From assembly GCA_035524595.1 (NCBI GenBank), contig DATKOP010000016.1, positions 1 through 48,405 of the forward strand: 48,405 nucleotides of DNA. The letters are read 5' to 3'. Numbering within the stretch: the stretch's first letter is position 1; each line of letters starts with the position of its first letter. Source of the stretch: CAIKZZ01 sp035524595. Its GTDB lineage: Bacteria > Pseudomonadota > Gammaproteobacteria > Steroidobacterales > Steroidobacteraceae. This document shows, piece by piece, positions 35,998 to 44,192 of this stretch. Under the pieces are notes generated by a model that made no database searches, had not been told where the DNA came from, and saw nothing but the letters and a program-made list of their open reading frames with translations. A program made the position numbers and the translations under genes.

Positions 35998-37323
35998 ATG
36001 CTCGAGTCGCTGGTCGCCGGCGTGTTCCGCCTCGAGGCCCGCCGCAGGATGCGTCTCGTGCCGAGCACCGGCATCGCCGCGCCGCCCGGCGGGCCGGTGA
36101 GCCTGTACCTGCACGTGCCGTTCTGCGAGGTGCTCTGCCCGTACTGCTCGTTCCACCGCGTCCGCTACCAGGACGGCAAGGTGCACCGCTACTTCGCCGC
36201 GCTGCGCCGCGAGATCCGCCTGTACCACGAGCTGGGCTACCGCTACAGCGGCGTCTACGTCGGCGGCGGCACGCCGACCGTCGCGCCGGACGAGCTGGTG
36301 GCGACGCTCGGCCTGGTGCGCGAGCTCAATCCGGCGCTCGGCGACATCTCCGTCGAGACGAATCCCAAGGACCTGCGCGACGAGGTGCTGGCGGCGCTGG
36401 CCGGCGCCGGCGTCGGGCGCCTGTCGGTCGGCGTGCAGACGCTTGACGACGGCTTGCTGGCGAAGATGGGCCGACTCGAGAAGTACGGCGACCGCGCCGA
36501 GATCCTCGGCCGGCTCGCGGCCGCGGCGGGGCGCTTTCGGACGCTGAACGTCGACCTGATGTGGAACCTGCCGCAGCAGAGCGAGGCGATGCTCGAGGCC
36601 GACCTCGAGGGCGTGCTCGCGAGTCCCGCCAACCAGGCGTCCTTCTACCCGCTGATGCAGACCCGCGCGGCGGCGCGCCAGATGGCGAAGACCATGGGCC
36701 TGCCCGCGCGCCGGCGGCTGCGACGCGACTACGAGCGGATCCTGGCGCGGCTGCGGCCGGAGTTCACGCCGACCTCCGGCTGGTGCTTCAGCCGCGGCGC
36801 GCGCGGCATCGACGAGTACCTCGTCGACAGCGGCGACTACGTCGGTCTCGGCAGCGGCGCCTTCGGCTACGTCGGCGGCACGCTGTACGCGACGACCTTC
36901 TCGCTGAACAGCTACGTCGACCGCATCGAGCGCGGGCTCAGCGGCGTGACCGGCGAGCGCCGGCTCGGCGCGCGCGAGCGGATGCAGTACGACCTGCTGC
37001 TGCGGCTGTTCGGCCTCAGGCTCGACCGCGCCTGGGCGCGGGCGCGCTACGGAGAGCGCTTCGAGCGCGCGCTCGCGCCGGAGCTCGCCGCCTTCAGGCT
37101 GCTGGGCGCGATCGACAGCGACGCGCACGGCTGGCACCTCACCGACCGCGGCATGTTCCTGTGGGTGCAGATGATGTCGGCGTTCTTCGAGTCGGTGAAC
37201 GCCTTTCGCGAGCAGATGCGGCACCAGATCCGTGCCGAGCTCGAGGGGGAGGCGCTCGGCGAGGCGCTCGTGCCGCTCGCCGAGATCCGTCACGGACCGG
37301 GTGCGCTCAGGCGGGTGCGCTGA
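35998..37323 (+). CDS. Radical SAM protein of the coproporphyrinogen oxidase (HemN/HemW) family
   Basis: 441 aa, cytosolic. The [4Fe-4S]/SAM motif is CEVLCPYC (CxxxCxxC) in YLHVPFCEVLCPYCSF, followed by the SAM-binding GVYVGGGTPTVAPDEL and the SVETNPKDL and GRLSVGVQTLDDGLL blocks typical of HemN/HemW. The C-terminal winged-helix-like segment (RMQYDLLLRLFGLRL, WHLTDRGMFLWVQMM) is also family-typical. The N-terminus differs from true HemN, so heme chaperone, heme-degrading or porphyrin-processing activity are all possible. ATG 35998 has GAGGGAG upstream. It lies just before a multiheme cytochrome island, which makes a link to heme supply attractive but unproven. It overlaps the convergent SnoaL gene by 17 nt. 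Confidence 0.87.
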   Translation: MLESLVAGVFRLEARRRMRLVPSTGIAAPPGGPVSLYLHVPFCEVLCPYCSFHRVRYQDGKVHRYFAALRREIRLYHELGYRYSGVYVGGGTPTVAPDELVATLGLVRELNPALGDISVETNPKDLRDEVLAALAGAGVGRLSVGVQTLDDGLLAKMGRLEKYGDRAEILGRLAAAAGRFRTLNVDLMWNLPQQSEAMLEADLEGVLASPANQASFYPLMQTRAAARQMAKTMGLPARRRLRRDYERILARLRPEFTPTSGWCFSRGARGIDEYLVDSGDYVGLGSGAFGYVGGTLYATTFSLNSYVDRIERGLSGVTGERRLGARERMQYDLLLRLFGLRLDRAWARARYGERFERALAPELAAFRLLGAIDSDAHGWHLTDRGMFLWVQMMSAFFESVNAFREQMRHQIRAELEGEALGEALVPLAEIRHGPGALRRVR

Positions 37324-37699
37324 ACAGCGGTCCGTTGTCGATGTAGATCCGGTACGACTGGATCAGCCCGCCGCGCAGCGCGAACACGTTCACGAACGGC
37401 ACGGTCAGCGTCGAGCCGTCGTGGCGCGTATAGGTCACCTGGCCCTCGCAGACCGCGCTGCCGGACCCGGTCCAGCTGCCGAGCAGCCGGTGGCGGCAGC
37501 CGCCGATCGCCTGGAAGAAGCCGGCCACCGCCGCCCGGATCGCGGCCCGCCCGACCACCGGCGGGGCGTTGCCGAAGCGGAACTCGCCGTCCTCGGTGAT
37601 GAACGCGGCGAACGCGTCGGCGTCGCGCGCGTCGATCGCGGCGAACAGGCGCGCCCAGCCGGCGGCGTCGGCGCTGAATGTCGGGGCGGCGTCGTTCAT
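37307..37699 (-). CDS. SnoaL/NTF2-like domain protein
   Basis: 130 aa, a single small alpha+beta barrel domain. FAAIDARDADAFAAFITEDGE and FRFGNAPPVVGRAAIRAAVAG form the typical N-terminal helix-turn and cone entrance; CRHRLLGSWTGSGSAVCEGQ, YTRHDGSTLTVPFVNVFALR and IQSYRIYIDNGPLF are the beta-strands. Members bind or isomerise small molecules; catalytic residues vary and no activity can be assigned. ATG 37699 is chosen as it fits the domain boundary. Its 3' end overlaps the radical SAM gene by 17 nt tail-to-tail. Confidence 0.85.
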   Translation of the reverse strand: MNDAAPTFSADAAGWARLFAAIDARDADAFAAFITEDGEFRFGNAPPVVGRAAIRAAVAGFFQAIGGCRHRLLGSWTGSGSAVCEGQVTYTRHDGSTLTVPFVNVFALRGGLIQSYRIYIDNGPLFSAPA

Positions 37700-37881
37700 G
37701 GCGGTGACTCCTTCGGTCGAGACGCTAGCAGGGCGGCGCGCGGCCGACAACGCGGCTTGCGCCGCCACGTGGAAGCCCGCGCCACTGCTGCGGAAAACCC
37801 GGTCGCGGCGGGTCCCGGCCGCGCGTTAGGCTCGGCGGCGAATCAGACGCGTCGGAGCGCGCCGCCAGCCGAGGCAGTCCC

Positions 37882-39951
37882 GTGAACGCACAGAGCGCCG
37901 GTTACCGGCACGCAGGTCCGAGTGTTGCGAATTTCTTGCAGGGCGTGCTGCTCGCGCTCGCGCTGGCGCTGCCGGGCGCACGCGCGGCCGCTGCCGCGCC
38001 GCCCGCTGCGCCGGCGCCGGCGGCGATTCCCGACGAAAAGTGCCTCGGCTGTCACGACGACGCGACGCTCAAGGACGACGCCGGCCACTCGCTGACGGTG
38101 CAGGGCGCGACGCTCGCCGCCTCCGCGCACCGCAAGCTCGCCTGCACCGACTGCCATGCGGATGCGCTGACGACCCGCCATCCGCGCCAGAACCTCGCCA
38201 AGGTCGAGCTCGCCGCCTGCACCGGCTGCCACCAGGAGGAGATCGACAAGGTCAAGGACGGCGTGCACGGCCAGAAGGGCGTGAGCCCGGCCGGCTGCGC
38301 CGGCTGCCACGGCAGCCTGCACGCGGTGCTGAAGGGCCGCGACCCCAACAACTCGATGACCGCCGTCAACCAGGTGCGCCAGTGCGGCCAGTGCCACCAG
38401 AGCATGATGACCGGCTACCTGTCGAGCGCGCACGCGCACGCGCTGTTCGTGTCGGGCCTCGTCAGCGCGCCGGCCTGCACCGACTGCCACGGCGGCGGCC
38501 ACGAGATCCAGAAGAAGGACGCGCCGGCGGCCGCGACCGCGGCGGCGCACAGCCCGGAGACCTGCGGCAAGTGCCACGTCGGCATCCTCAAGCAGTGGAC
38601 CGAGAGCGAGCACGGCAAGCTCTGGCGGCAGGGCGACACCCGGGGTCCGGTGTGCAAGACCTGCCACCAGGCGCACGCGATCAAGCTGCCGACCAGCGCC
38701 GAGATGCGCCAGCGCTTCCCGAGCGACTGCGGCAACTGCCACGCCGAGCTCTATGAGTCCTTCCACGACAGCTTCCACGGCAAGGCCGGGGCGCTCGGCT
38801 ACACCGCGGTCGCGATGTGCGCCGACTGCCACACGCCGCATCACAACCTCAAGGTCTCCGACCCGCGCTCGAGCGTCAACCCGGCCAACCTCGGTGCCAC
38901 CTGCGGCAAGTGCCACCAGGGCGAGATCAACGCCTCGTTCCTGACCTTCGACCCGCACGCCAAGCCGAGCGACCGCAGCCGCAATCCCTATCTGTACTGG
39001 GTCTGGATCGCCATGACCGGGCTGCTGCTCGGCGTGTTCGGCTTCTTCGGCCTGCACGATCTGCTGTGGCTGCAGCGCGCGCTGGTCGGCGCCGTGCGCG
39101 GCGAGTTCAAGGCGGCGCGCGCGACCGCCGGCCCGTACGTGCGCCGCTTCTCGAGCGCGCAGATCGCCGTGCACGTGACGATCGTCGTCAGCTTCCTGGT
39201 GCTCGCGGCGACCGGCCTGCCGCTCAAGTTCGCCGCCGCTGCCTGGGCGCCGAAGATGATGGCGCTGTGGGGCGGGCCGCTGGTCGCCGGCGTGCTGCAC
39301 CGGATCGCCGCGATCGTGACCTTCGGCTATTTCGCCTACCACCTCGCCAACGTGGCGTTCCAGATGCTCGTGCGCAAGCAGAAAGGCTTCCTGTGGGGCG
39401 CGCGCTCGATGGTGCCGCAGCCTAAGGACGTGCGCGATCTCATCGCGATGGTCGGCTACTTCCTGTACCGGCGTCCGCGGCCGGAGTTCGACCGCTGGAC
39501 GTACTGGGAGAAGTTCGACTACCTCGCGGTGTTCTGGGGCGTCGCGATCATCGGCCTCACGGGCCTGGTGCTCTGGTTCCCGGGTGCCTTCACGAGGCTG
39601 CTGCCCGGCTGGGCGCTCAACGCCGCGTACATCGCCCACAGCGACGAGGCGCTGCTCGCCACCGGCTTCATCTTCCTGTTCCACTTCTTCCACACGCATC
39701 TGCGGCCCGAGAGCTTCCCGATGGACCCGGTCGTGTTCACCGGCCGCATGCCGCTCGAGCGCTTCAAGGAGGAACGTCCGCTCGAGTACCAGCGGGCGGT
39801 CGCCGAGAAGCGGCTTGAGGGGCTGATGGTGCCGGCTCCGACCACCGGCGACCTCGTGCGCGCCTACGTGTTCGGGTTCTTCGCCGTCGCGATCGGCATC
39901 GTGCTGGCGATCGCCATCTTCGCGGCCGTGCTCGGCGGGCTGGTGCACTGA
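37882..39951 (+). CDS. Undecaheme cytochrome c fused to a cytochrome b561-like membrane domain (CbcL-like quinol oxidase)
   Basis: 689 aa. A signal sequence (GVLLALALALPGARA) is followed by a periplasmic domain with eleven CXXCH heme sites between residues 54 and 345 (CLGCH, CTDCH, CTGCH, CAGCH, CGQCH, CTDCH, CGKCH, CKTCH, CGNCH, CADCH, CGKCH). From about residue 370 several membrane helices follow (WIAMTGLLLGVFGFFGL; VHVTIVVSFLVLAATGLPL; FGYFAYHLANVAFQML; LLATGFIFLFHFFHTHL), with His residues placed as in diheme cytochrome b561/FdnI-type subunits. This fusion is the architecture of Geobacter CbcL, an inner-membrane quinol oxidase for low-potential metal reduction; CbcL has nine c hemes, so this form is longer. 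The start is GTG with GAGG upstream. A hairpin follows the stop. Confidence 0.93.
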   Translation: MNAQSAGYRHAGPSVANFLQGVLLALALALPGARAAAAAPPAAPAPAAIPDEKCLGCHDDATLKDDAGHSLTVQGATLAASAHRKLACTDCHADALTTRHPRQNLAKVELAACTGCHQEEIDKVKDGVHGQKGVSPAGCAGCHGSLHAVLKGRDPNNSMTAVNQVRQCGQCHQSMMTGYLSSAHAHALFVSGLVSAPACTDCHGGGHEIQKKDAPAAATAAAHSPETCGKCHVGILKQWTESEHGKLWRQGDTRGPVCKTCHQAHAIKLPTSAEMRQRFPSDCGNCHAELYESFHDSFHGKAGALGYTAVAMCADCHTPHHNLKVSDPRSSVNPANLGATCGKCHQGEINASFLTFDPHAKPSDRSRNPYLYWVWIAMTGLLLGVFGFFGLHDLLWLQRALVGAVRGEFKAARATAGPYVRRFSSAQIAVHVTIVVSFLVLAATGLPLKFAAAAWAPKMMALWGGPLVAGVLHRIAAIVTFGYFAYHLANVAFQMLVRKQKGFLWGARSMVPQPKDVRDLIAMVGYFLYRRPRPEFDRWTYWEKFDYLAVFWGVAIIGLTGLVLWFPGAFTRLLPGWALNAAYIAHSDEALLATGFIFLFHFFHTHLRPESFPMDPVVFTGRMPLERFKEERPLEYQRAVAEKRLEGLMVPAPTTGDLVRAYVFGFFAVAIGIVLAIAIFAAVLGGLVH

Positions 39952-39995
39952 GGCTGGCCCGGGCACCGCCGGCGGCGCCGCACCTCGGGCCAGCC
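39952..39995 (+). terminator. Hairpin directly after the CbcL-like gene
   Basis: Perfect 10-bp arms GGCTGGCCCG (39952-39961) and CGGGCCAGCC (39986-39995), beginning at the base after the stop codon, with further GC pairing inside the loop. There is no T-tract. Confidence 0.55.
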
Positions 39996-40356
39996 GCCGG
40001 CGCCCCGGCGCGGTTGCCTGCGCCGCTGGCGCCGTCGCCCGCCGGCCGGTATCCGGTCGCGCCGCCGTTCGCAGGCGCGCGCGCGGGCAGCTGGTGCCGG
40101 TCGTTGGGTGCGCTGTGCTGTGACCGGCCGGGTGCGCTGCCCGGCGTCAGGACGCTTCCATTGCCCGGACCTCGACGTCGATCTTCGCCGGCGCGGGGCA
40201 CGGGCGCCGCTGTCGTTCGTCTGGGAAGGGGAGTCGCTGCGGTCCGCTGCGCGCGAGCGGCCGTGACCGCGACGCGGCCGGGCGAGGGCGGCGCGCGTGC
40301 CGGCGATCCGGGGGCGGGAGTGAGGGCCCGGCCAGGCGGCAGCGGACCCGCTGCGC
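39996..40356. other. Non-coding GC-rich gap between convergent genes
   Basis: No gene is supported here. The stretch separates the CbcL-like gene from the convergent c4-like gene and is bounded on each side by a strong hairpin. The short open frames in it have biased Arg/Pro/Ala composition and no ribosome-binding sites. Confidence 0.5.
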
Positions 40357-40389
40357 GACGGCGCGCGACCGTGCGGGTCGCGCGCCGTC
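40357..40389 (-). terminator. Strong hairpin after the c4-like cytochrome gene
   Basis: Perfect 14-bp arms (40357-40370 and 40376-40389; core GGCGCGCGACC / GGTCGCGCGCC) with a 5-nt loop, 10 nt downstream of the stop of the leftward cytochrome gene. No T-run. Confidence 0.65.
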
Positions 40390-40399
40390 CGCGATCGTC

Positions 40400-41008
40400 C
40401 TACTGCAGGCTGCCGTAGTAGTGGGCGAGCGCCTCGAGGTCCGCAGGCGACAGCTTGCTGACCTTCTCGGTCATCTTCTTCTCCGCCGTGCGCTTGCCCG
40501 CCTTGAAGTCGTTGAGCGCGGCCTTCAGGTAACCGACCGGCTGGCCGGCGAGCAGGCTCGAATCGTCGCCGGCGTCACGGCCACTCTTGGTGTGGCAGTT
40601 CTCGCAGTCGCGCGCGTGGATCTTCTTGCCGGCTTCCGCCTTGGCCGCATCGAAGGGCTGCTTCATCGGCTTGAAGGGCTGCTTGGAGAAGTGATCCGCC
40701 AGCTCCTTGATCTGCGCGTCGCTGAGAGAGGCCGTGACCGTGCACATGTCGGTCTGCGGGCGCTTGGTGTCGCCCTGCTGGTAGCTCACCTTGGCGCAGG
40801 GCAGCTTCTTCGCCTTGAAGCCGGCGAGCGCGCCCTCGAGCACGGTCGACGAGATGCCGGCGATCGACGGGATCTCCTGTGCCTGCGTCACGCCATTGGT
40901 GCCGTGACAATCGGTGCACGATTGCAGCAGCTTCGCGTCGGCGGCAACCGCGGCACCCGAGATCGCGACGCCGGCGAGGGCGATGGCAAGGCGAGTCAGC
41001 TTCTGCAT
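40400..41008 (-). CDS. Diheme cytochrome c, c4-like, periplasmic
   Basis: 202 aa. The signal peptide ends near AVAA-D. Two class I cytochrome domains follow: heme 1 at C31-x2-C34-H35 (CTDCH), heme 2 at C135-x2-C138-H139 (CENCH). Between them are two extra cysteines, C71 (KLPCAKV) and C89 (TDMCTVT), not used for heme and probably forming a disulfide. Met residues for axial ligation are available next to C89 and in the KKMTEKVSKLS segment. ATG 41008 has GGAGG upstream. It is a paralogue of the gene at 45749, with shared IKELADHF and QPFK blocks. The likely role is electron shuttle between inner-membrane quinol oxidases and outer-membrane cytochromes. It is divergent from the octaheme operon. 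Confidence 0.93.
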   Translation of the reverse strand: MQKLTRLAIALAGVAISGAAVAADAKLLQSCTDCHGTNGVTQAQEIPSIAGISSTVLEGALAGFKAKKLPCAKVSYQQGDTKRPQTDMCTVTASLSDAQIKELADHFSKQPFKPMKQPFDAAKAEAGKKIHARDCENCHTKSGRDAGDDSSLLAGQPVGYLKAALNDFKAGKRTAEKKMTEKVSKLSPADLEALAHYYGSLQ

Positions 41009-41471
41009 ACGAACCTCCAGAAAGAAGTACCCGCCGCCGGATGGGGCGGTCACGGCGCTGCAATGTACTCCGTACGCGCCCAACTGCAAATTGGGAAGAT
41101 GCGTGCAACGACGCCGGGGCGCGTGCGACGGGTGCCGGCCGCACCGCCGGCGCGCGCCGCCGCGGCGCGCGATGCGCGGCGTCGCCGCAAGCCGTCGGCG
41201 CCGAACGTTCGGCAGCGCGTCGCAGCGGATCGCCACAATCGCGTAGCTGCAATTACTTAGATCATTGCGTGGAGGGAGCGGTCTAAGATCCCCGCCATTC
41301 AACCGGCCCTTGGGCCGCCCGAGACGCGGATGATCGTGTGCCGGCCGCAGGTCGCGGCGCTCAGCTGCCACCGCTCAGCGCACACGACAGCCACGGCGGG
41401 ACGCGCACATCGACCCTGCAGCCGGGCAGTCCGACCCTTGCCGGTCGGAGCGCAGAGAAGGGAGGGCGGCG
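41009..41471. other. Divergent control region between c4-like cytochrome and octaheme operon
   Basis: 463 bp with no convincing gene. Two AT-richer pockets, ~41060-41100 and ~41230-41300, probably hold the leftward and rightward promoters. The second contains GCAAT-N10-ATTGC. A TAAGAT hexamer at about 41284 could be a -10 box for the octaheme operon, but no suitable -35 was found. No FNR-type TTGAT-N4-ATCAA box was seen. Confidence 0.5.
41249..41268. promoter_or_regulatory. Inverted repeat GCAAT-N10-ATTGC, candidate regulator site
   Basis: Perfect 5-bp arms one helical turn apart in the AT-rich part of the divergent region, a layout typical of dimeric regulator sites. No regulator gene is in the window. 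Confidence 0.35.
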
Positions 41472-42212
41472 GTGAAACTTCCTGAGCAGGTGGTCCGACT
41501 CGGCACAGTCCTCATCGTGCTGCTGGCGATCGTGCTGTCGCTGCGCTTCCTCATCCTTCCGGCGTCGTTCTTCTCCGCCCGGCCGCACCAGGCCGCGAAG
41601 GTCGAGCGCGAGATGGTGAAACCGCTGCACTACGCCGGCACCGCGAGCTGCCGCGAATGCCACGAGCAGCAGGTCAACGCGCAGTACGCGAGCTACCACC
41701 GCAACATCGGCTGCGAGAACTGTCACGGCCCTTCGGCCGAGCACGCCGCCGGCGACAAGTCGGCGATGCCGCGCAAGGACAAGGACCGCGAGTTCTGCCT
41801 GGCCTGCCACGCCTACGACGCGGCGCGGCCGAACGGGTTCCCGCAGGTCGATCCGCAGCAGCACAACCCGCGCAAGCAGTGCGTGCGCTGCCACGATCCG
41901 CACGACCCGGCGCCGCCGGAGAAGATGCAGGACTGCGGCGGCTGCCACGGCCGCATCGCGCGCATCAAGGCCTTGTCGACGCACACGCAGCTGGCCTGCT
42001 CGGAATGCCACAAGGCCGAGCCGCAGCACCTGCTGCAGCCGCGCTCGGCGCTGCCGACCAAGCCGAGCGGCCGCGAGGCCTGCAACCGCTGCCACGCCGC
42101 CACCGCCACCGACCCGGCGGCTTCCAAGGCCAGGATCGACCCCGCCTCGCACGGCGGCAAGTACCTCTGCTGGGAATGCCACTACGCCCACCTACCCGAG
42201 GGCCCGAAATGA
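41472..42212 (+). CDS. Membrane-anchored octaheme cytochrome c
   Basis: 246 aa. One uncleaved N-terminal helix (VRLGTVLIVLLAIVLSLRFLIL) anchors a periplasmic domain with eight CXXCH motifs from residue 60 to 237 (CRECH, CENCH, CLACH, CVRCH, CGGCH, CSECH, CNRCH, CWECH). About one heme per 22 residues makes it a dense electron wire. The start is GTG 41472 after a GGGAGGG site. The stop overlaps the ferredoxin start (ATGA), and ferredoxin and NrfD follow in the same way, so the three form one complex. The composition (cytochrome c + FeS + NrfD) matches quinone-linked complexes such as NrfBCD, Qrc/Tmc-like or Geobacter Cbc types. No catalytic reductase subunit is encoded with it. Confidence 0.93.
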   Translation: MKLPEQVVRLGTVLIVLLAIVLSLRFLILPASFFSARPHQAAKVEREMVKPLHYAGTASCRECHEQQVNAQYASYHRNIGCENCHGPSAEHAAGDKSAMPRKDKDREFCLACHAYDAARPNGFPQVDPQQHNPRKQCVRCHDPHDPAPPEKMQDCGGCHGRIARIKALSTHTQLACSECHKAEPQHLLQPRSALPTKPSGREACNRCHAATATDPAASKARIDPASHGGKYLCWECHYAHLPEGPK

Positions 42213-42970
42213 ACAAACGCGAGTTCCTCACGGAAGCCGTGGTCTTCTTTCCCGCGGCCGCCATGCTGCAGACGCTGGCGCTCAAGGCGGAGGGCAAGGA
42301 GGTGTCGGCGGAGACCAAGACCGCCTACGACCCGTCGCTGCACTGGTACGGGATGGGGATCGACACCGACAAGTGCATCGGCTGCAACCGCTGCGTCGAG
42401 GCGTGCAAGGCCGAGAACAACGTGCCCGACGAGCCCTACTTCTTCCGCACCTGGATCGAGCGCTACACGGTCCGGCGCGACGGCAAGACGACGGTCGAGT
42501 GCATCAGCACCAGGCCCGGACCGGCCAAGCAGGCCGAGCCCGAGGACCCGAGCGTGGTGCGCACGTTCTTCGTGCCGAAGCTCTGCAACCAGTGCGCGAA
42601 CCCGCCGTGCGTGCAGGTCTGCCCGGTGGGCGCGACCTTCCAGACGAAGGACGGCGTGGTGCTGGTCGACGAGAAGCGCTGCATCGGCTGCCGCTACTGC
42701 ATCCAGGCCTGCCCGTACGGCGCCCGCTACCTCAATCCCTACACGCGCACGGCCGACAAGTGCACGTTCTGCTATCACCGGGTCACGAAGGGCCTGCAGC
42801 CCGCGTGCGTCGAGGTGTGCCCGACCGAGGCGCGGATCTTCGGCGACCTCAACAAGCTGTCTGATCGTCTGGTGCGCTTCCAGCGCACCAACGAGATCAG
42901 CGTCCTCAAGCCCGACCTGAACACCGAGCCGAAGGTGCGTTACGCCAAGCTCGACGGGGAGGTCCGATGA
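42209..42970 (+). CDS. Four-cluster [4Fe-4S] ferredoxin subunit (NrfC/PsrB/DmsB-like)
   Basis: 253 aa. Sixteen Cys in four ferredoxin-type groups: CIGCNRCVEAC (C56-C66), CNQCANPPCVQVCP, CIGCRYCIQACP and CTFCYHRV...CVEVCP. This is the electron-transfer subunit that pairs with NrfD-type membrane proteins. The N-terminus MNKREFLTEAVVFFPAAAML has the shape of a Tat signal, but the twin Arg is Lys-Arg, so export by Tat is plausible yet not certain; its partners place it on the periplasmic side. It is translationally coupled on both sides (ATGA at each junction). No molybdopterin subunit is adjacent, unlike in PsrABC or DmsABC. Confidence 0.94.
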   Translation: MNKREFLTEAVVFFPAAAMLQTLALKAEGKEVSAETKTAYDPSLHWYGMGIDTDKCIGCNRCVEACKAENNVPDEPYFFRTWIERYTVRRDGKTTVECISTRPGPAKQAEPEDPSVVRTFFVPKLCNQCANPPCVQVCPVGATFQTKDGVVLVDEKRCIGCRYCIQACPYGARYLNPYTRTADKCTFCYHRVTKGLQPACVEVCPTEARIFGDLNKLSDRLVRFQRTNEISVLKPDLNTEPKVRYAKLDGEVR

Positions 42971-44184
42971 ACGCCCAGGCCCCGGCAGGACTGTATGAGC
43001 AGCTGGCGAGCCAGCTGAGCCAGGTCATCGGCTTCATCTACCCGAACGAGGTGGAGACCCACTGGTCGATCCTGATCGTCATCTATCCCTACATCACCGG
43101 AGTGGTGGCCGGGGCGTTCATCCTCGCCTCGCTGGTCAAGGTGTTCAACGTCGTCGAGGTGCAGCCCATCTACCGGCTCGCGCTGCTGACCGCGCTCGCC
43201 TTCATGCTGATCGCGCCGATGCCGCTGCAGCTGCACCTCGGCCATCCCGAGCGCGCCTACGAGATCTACCTGACGCCGCAGCCGACGTCGGCGATGGCGA
43301 TGTTCGGCTTCGTGTACCTCTGGTACCTGATGGGCATCCTGCTGATCGAGGTGTGGTTCGAGTACCGGCAGGAGCTGATCCAGATGGGGCAGCGCGGCCG
43401 CGGGCTGCTGGGCGCGCTCTACCGGGCGCTGTCGCTGTACTCGCGGGACCTGAGCCCCGCGGCGCTGGAGTTCGACAAGAAGGCGAGCAAGATCGTCACG
43501 ATCATCGGCATTCCGTCGGCGTTCCTGCTGCACGGCTACGTCGGCTTCATCTTCGGCTCGGTCAAGGCGAACCCGTGGTGGGGCAGCGTGCTGATGCCGA
43601 TCGTGTTCCTGATGTCCGCGATCGTCTCCGGCATCGCGATGGTGATGCTCGTCTACATCGTGCTCAGCCTGATCCGCAACGAGAAGCTCGACACGCGCTG
43701 CCTGGACAAGGTCGGGCTGTTCCTCTTGGTCGCGATCATCGTCGACTTCGCGCTCGAGGGCCTGGACTACATCCACCGGCTGTACCAGAGCGAGGAATCG
43801 ATCAAGATCCTCGGCCAGCTGGTGTCGGCCAAGCTGTTCACGAGCCTCGTGATCATGCAGGTGCTGCTCGGCATGCTGGTGCCGCTGCTGATCCTCGTGC
43901 TGTTGCGCATCTGGCGGCTGAACGACGAGTTTCGCAAGCTGCTCTATTTCAGCGCCGCCATGCTGATCCAGCTCGGCATCCTCAGCATGCGCTGGAACGT
44001 CGTGATCGGCGGACAGCTCTACTCCAAGAGCCTGCGCGGGCTGATGGGCTACAAGATGGAGCTGACGGGCATCGAGAGCCTGCTGACCGCGGTGGTGCTG
44101 CTGTCGGCGCCCTTCGTCATCCTGATCGTGCTGATCCGCTTGCTACCGACCCGCCGGAGCGGGCAGCATACGACGGCGGTCTGA
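42967..44184 (+). CDS. NrfD/PsrC family quinol-binding membrane subunit
   Basis: A 405-aa integral membrane protein with about nine or ten helices. Seen: WSILIVIYPYITGVVAGAFI (TM1), LHLGHPERAYEIYLTP (family loop after TM2-3 near the quinone pocket), MFGFVYLWYLMGILLIEVWF, LLHGYVGFIFGSVKANPWW (a strongly conserved NrfD/PsrC element), SMRWNVVIGGQLYSKSLRG near the end. It oxidises or reduces membrane quinone and exchanges electrons with the ferredoxin subunit. It overlaps the ferredoxin stop by ATGA and is the last gene before a hairpin at 44193-44220. In this setting quinol oxidation toward the octaheme protein is the likely direction. Confidence 0.94.
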   Translation: MNAQAPAGLYEQLASQLSQVIGFIYPNEVETHWSILIVIYPYITGVVAGAFILASLVKVFNVVEVQPIYRLALLTALAFMLIAPMPLQLHLGHPERAYEIYLTPQPTSAMAMFGFVYLWYLMGILLIEVWFEYRQELIQMGQRGRGLLGALYRALSLYSRDLSPAALEFDKKASKIVTIIGIPSAFLLHGYVGFIFGSVKANPWWGSVLMPIVFLMSAIVSGIAMVMLVYIVLSLIRNEKLDTRCLDKVGLFLLVAIIVDFALEGLDYIHRLYQSEESIKILGQLVSAKLFTSLVIMQVLLGMLVPLLILVLLRIWRLNDEFRKLLYFSAAMLIQLGILSMRWNVVIGGQLYSKSLRGLMGYKMELTGIESLLTAVVLLSAPFVILIVLIRLLPTRRSGQHTTAV

Positions 44185-44192
44185 CGTCGCGA

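Noticed and set aside
37843..39966. A 707-codon open frame antisense to the undecaheme cytochrome
   Set aside because: Shadow: the plus strand has eleven heme motifs and membrane helices; the minus translation is low complexity.
41472..44184. Calling the octaheme/FeS/NrfD operon a polysulfide or DMSO reductase
   Set aside because: No molybdopterin catalytic subunit is encoded in or beside it; only electron-transfer subunits are visible.
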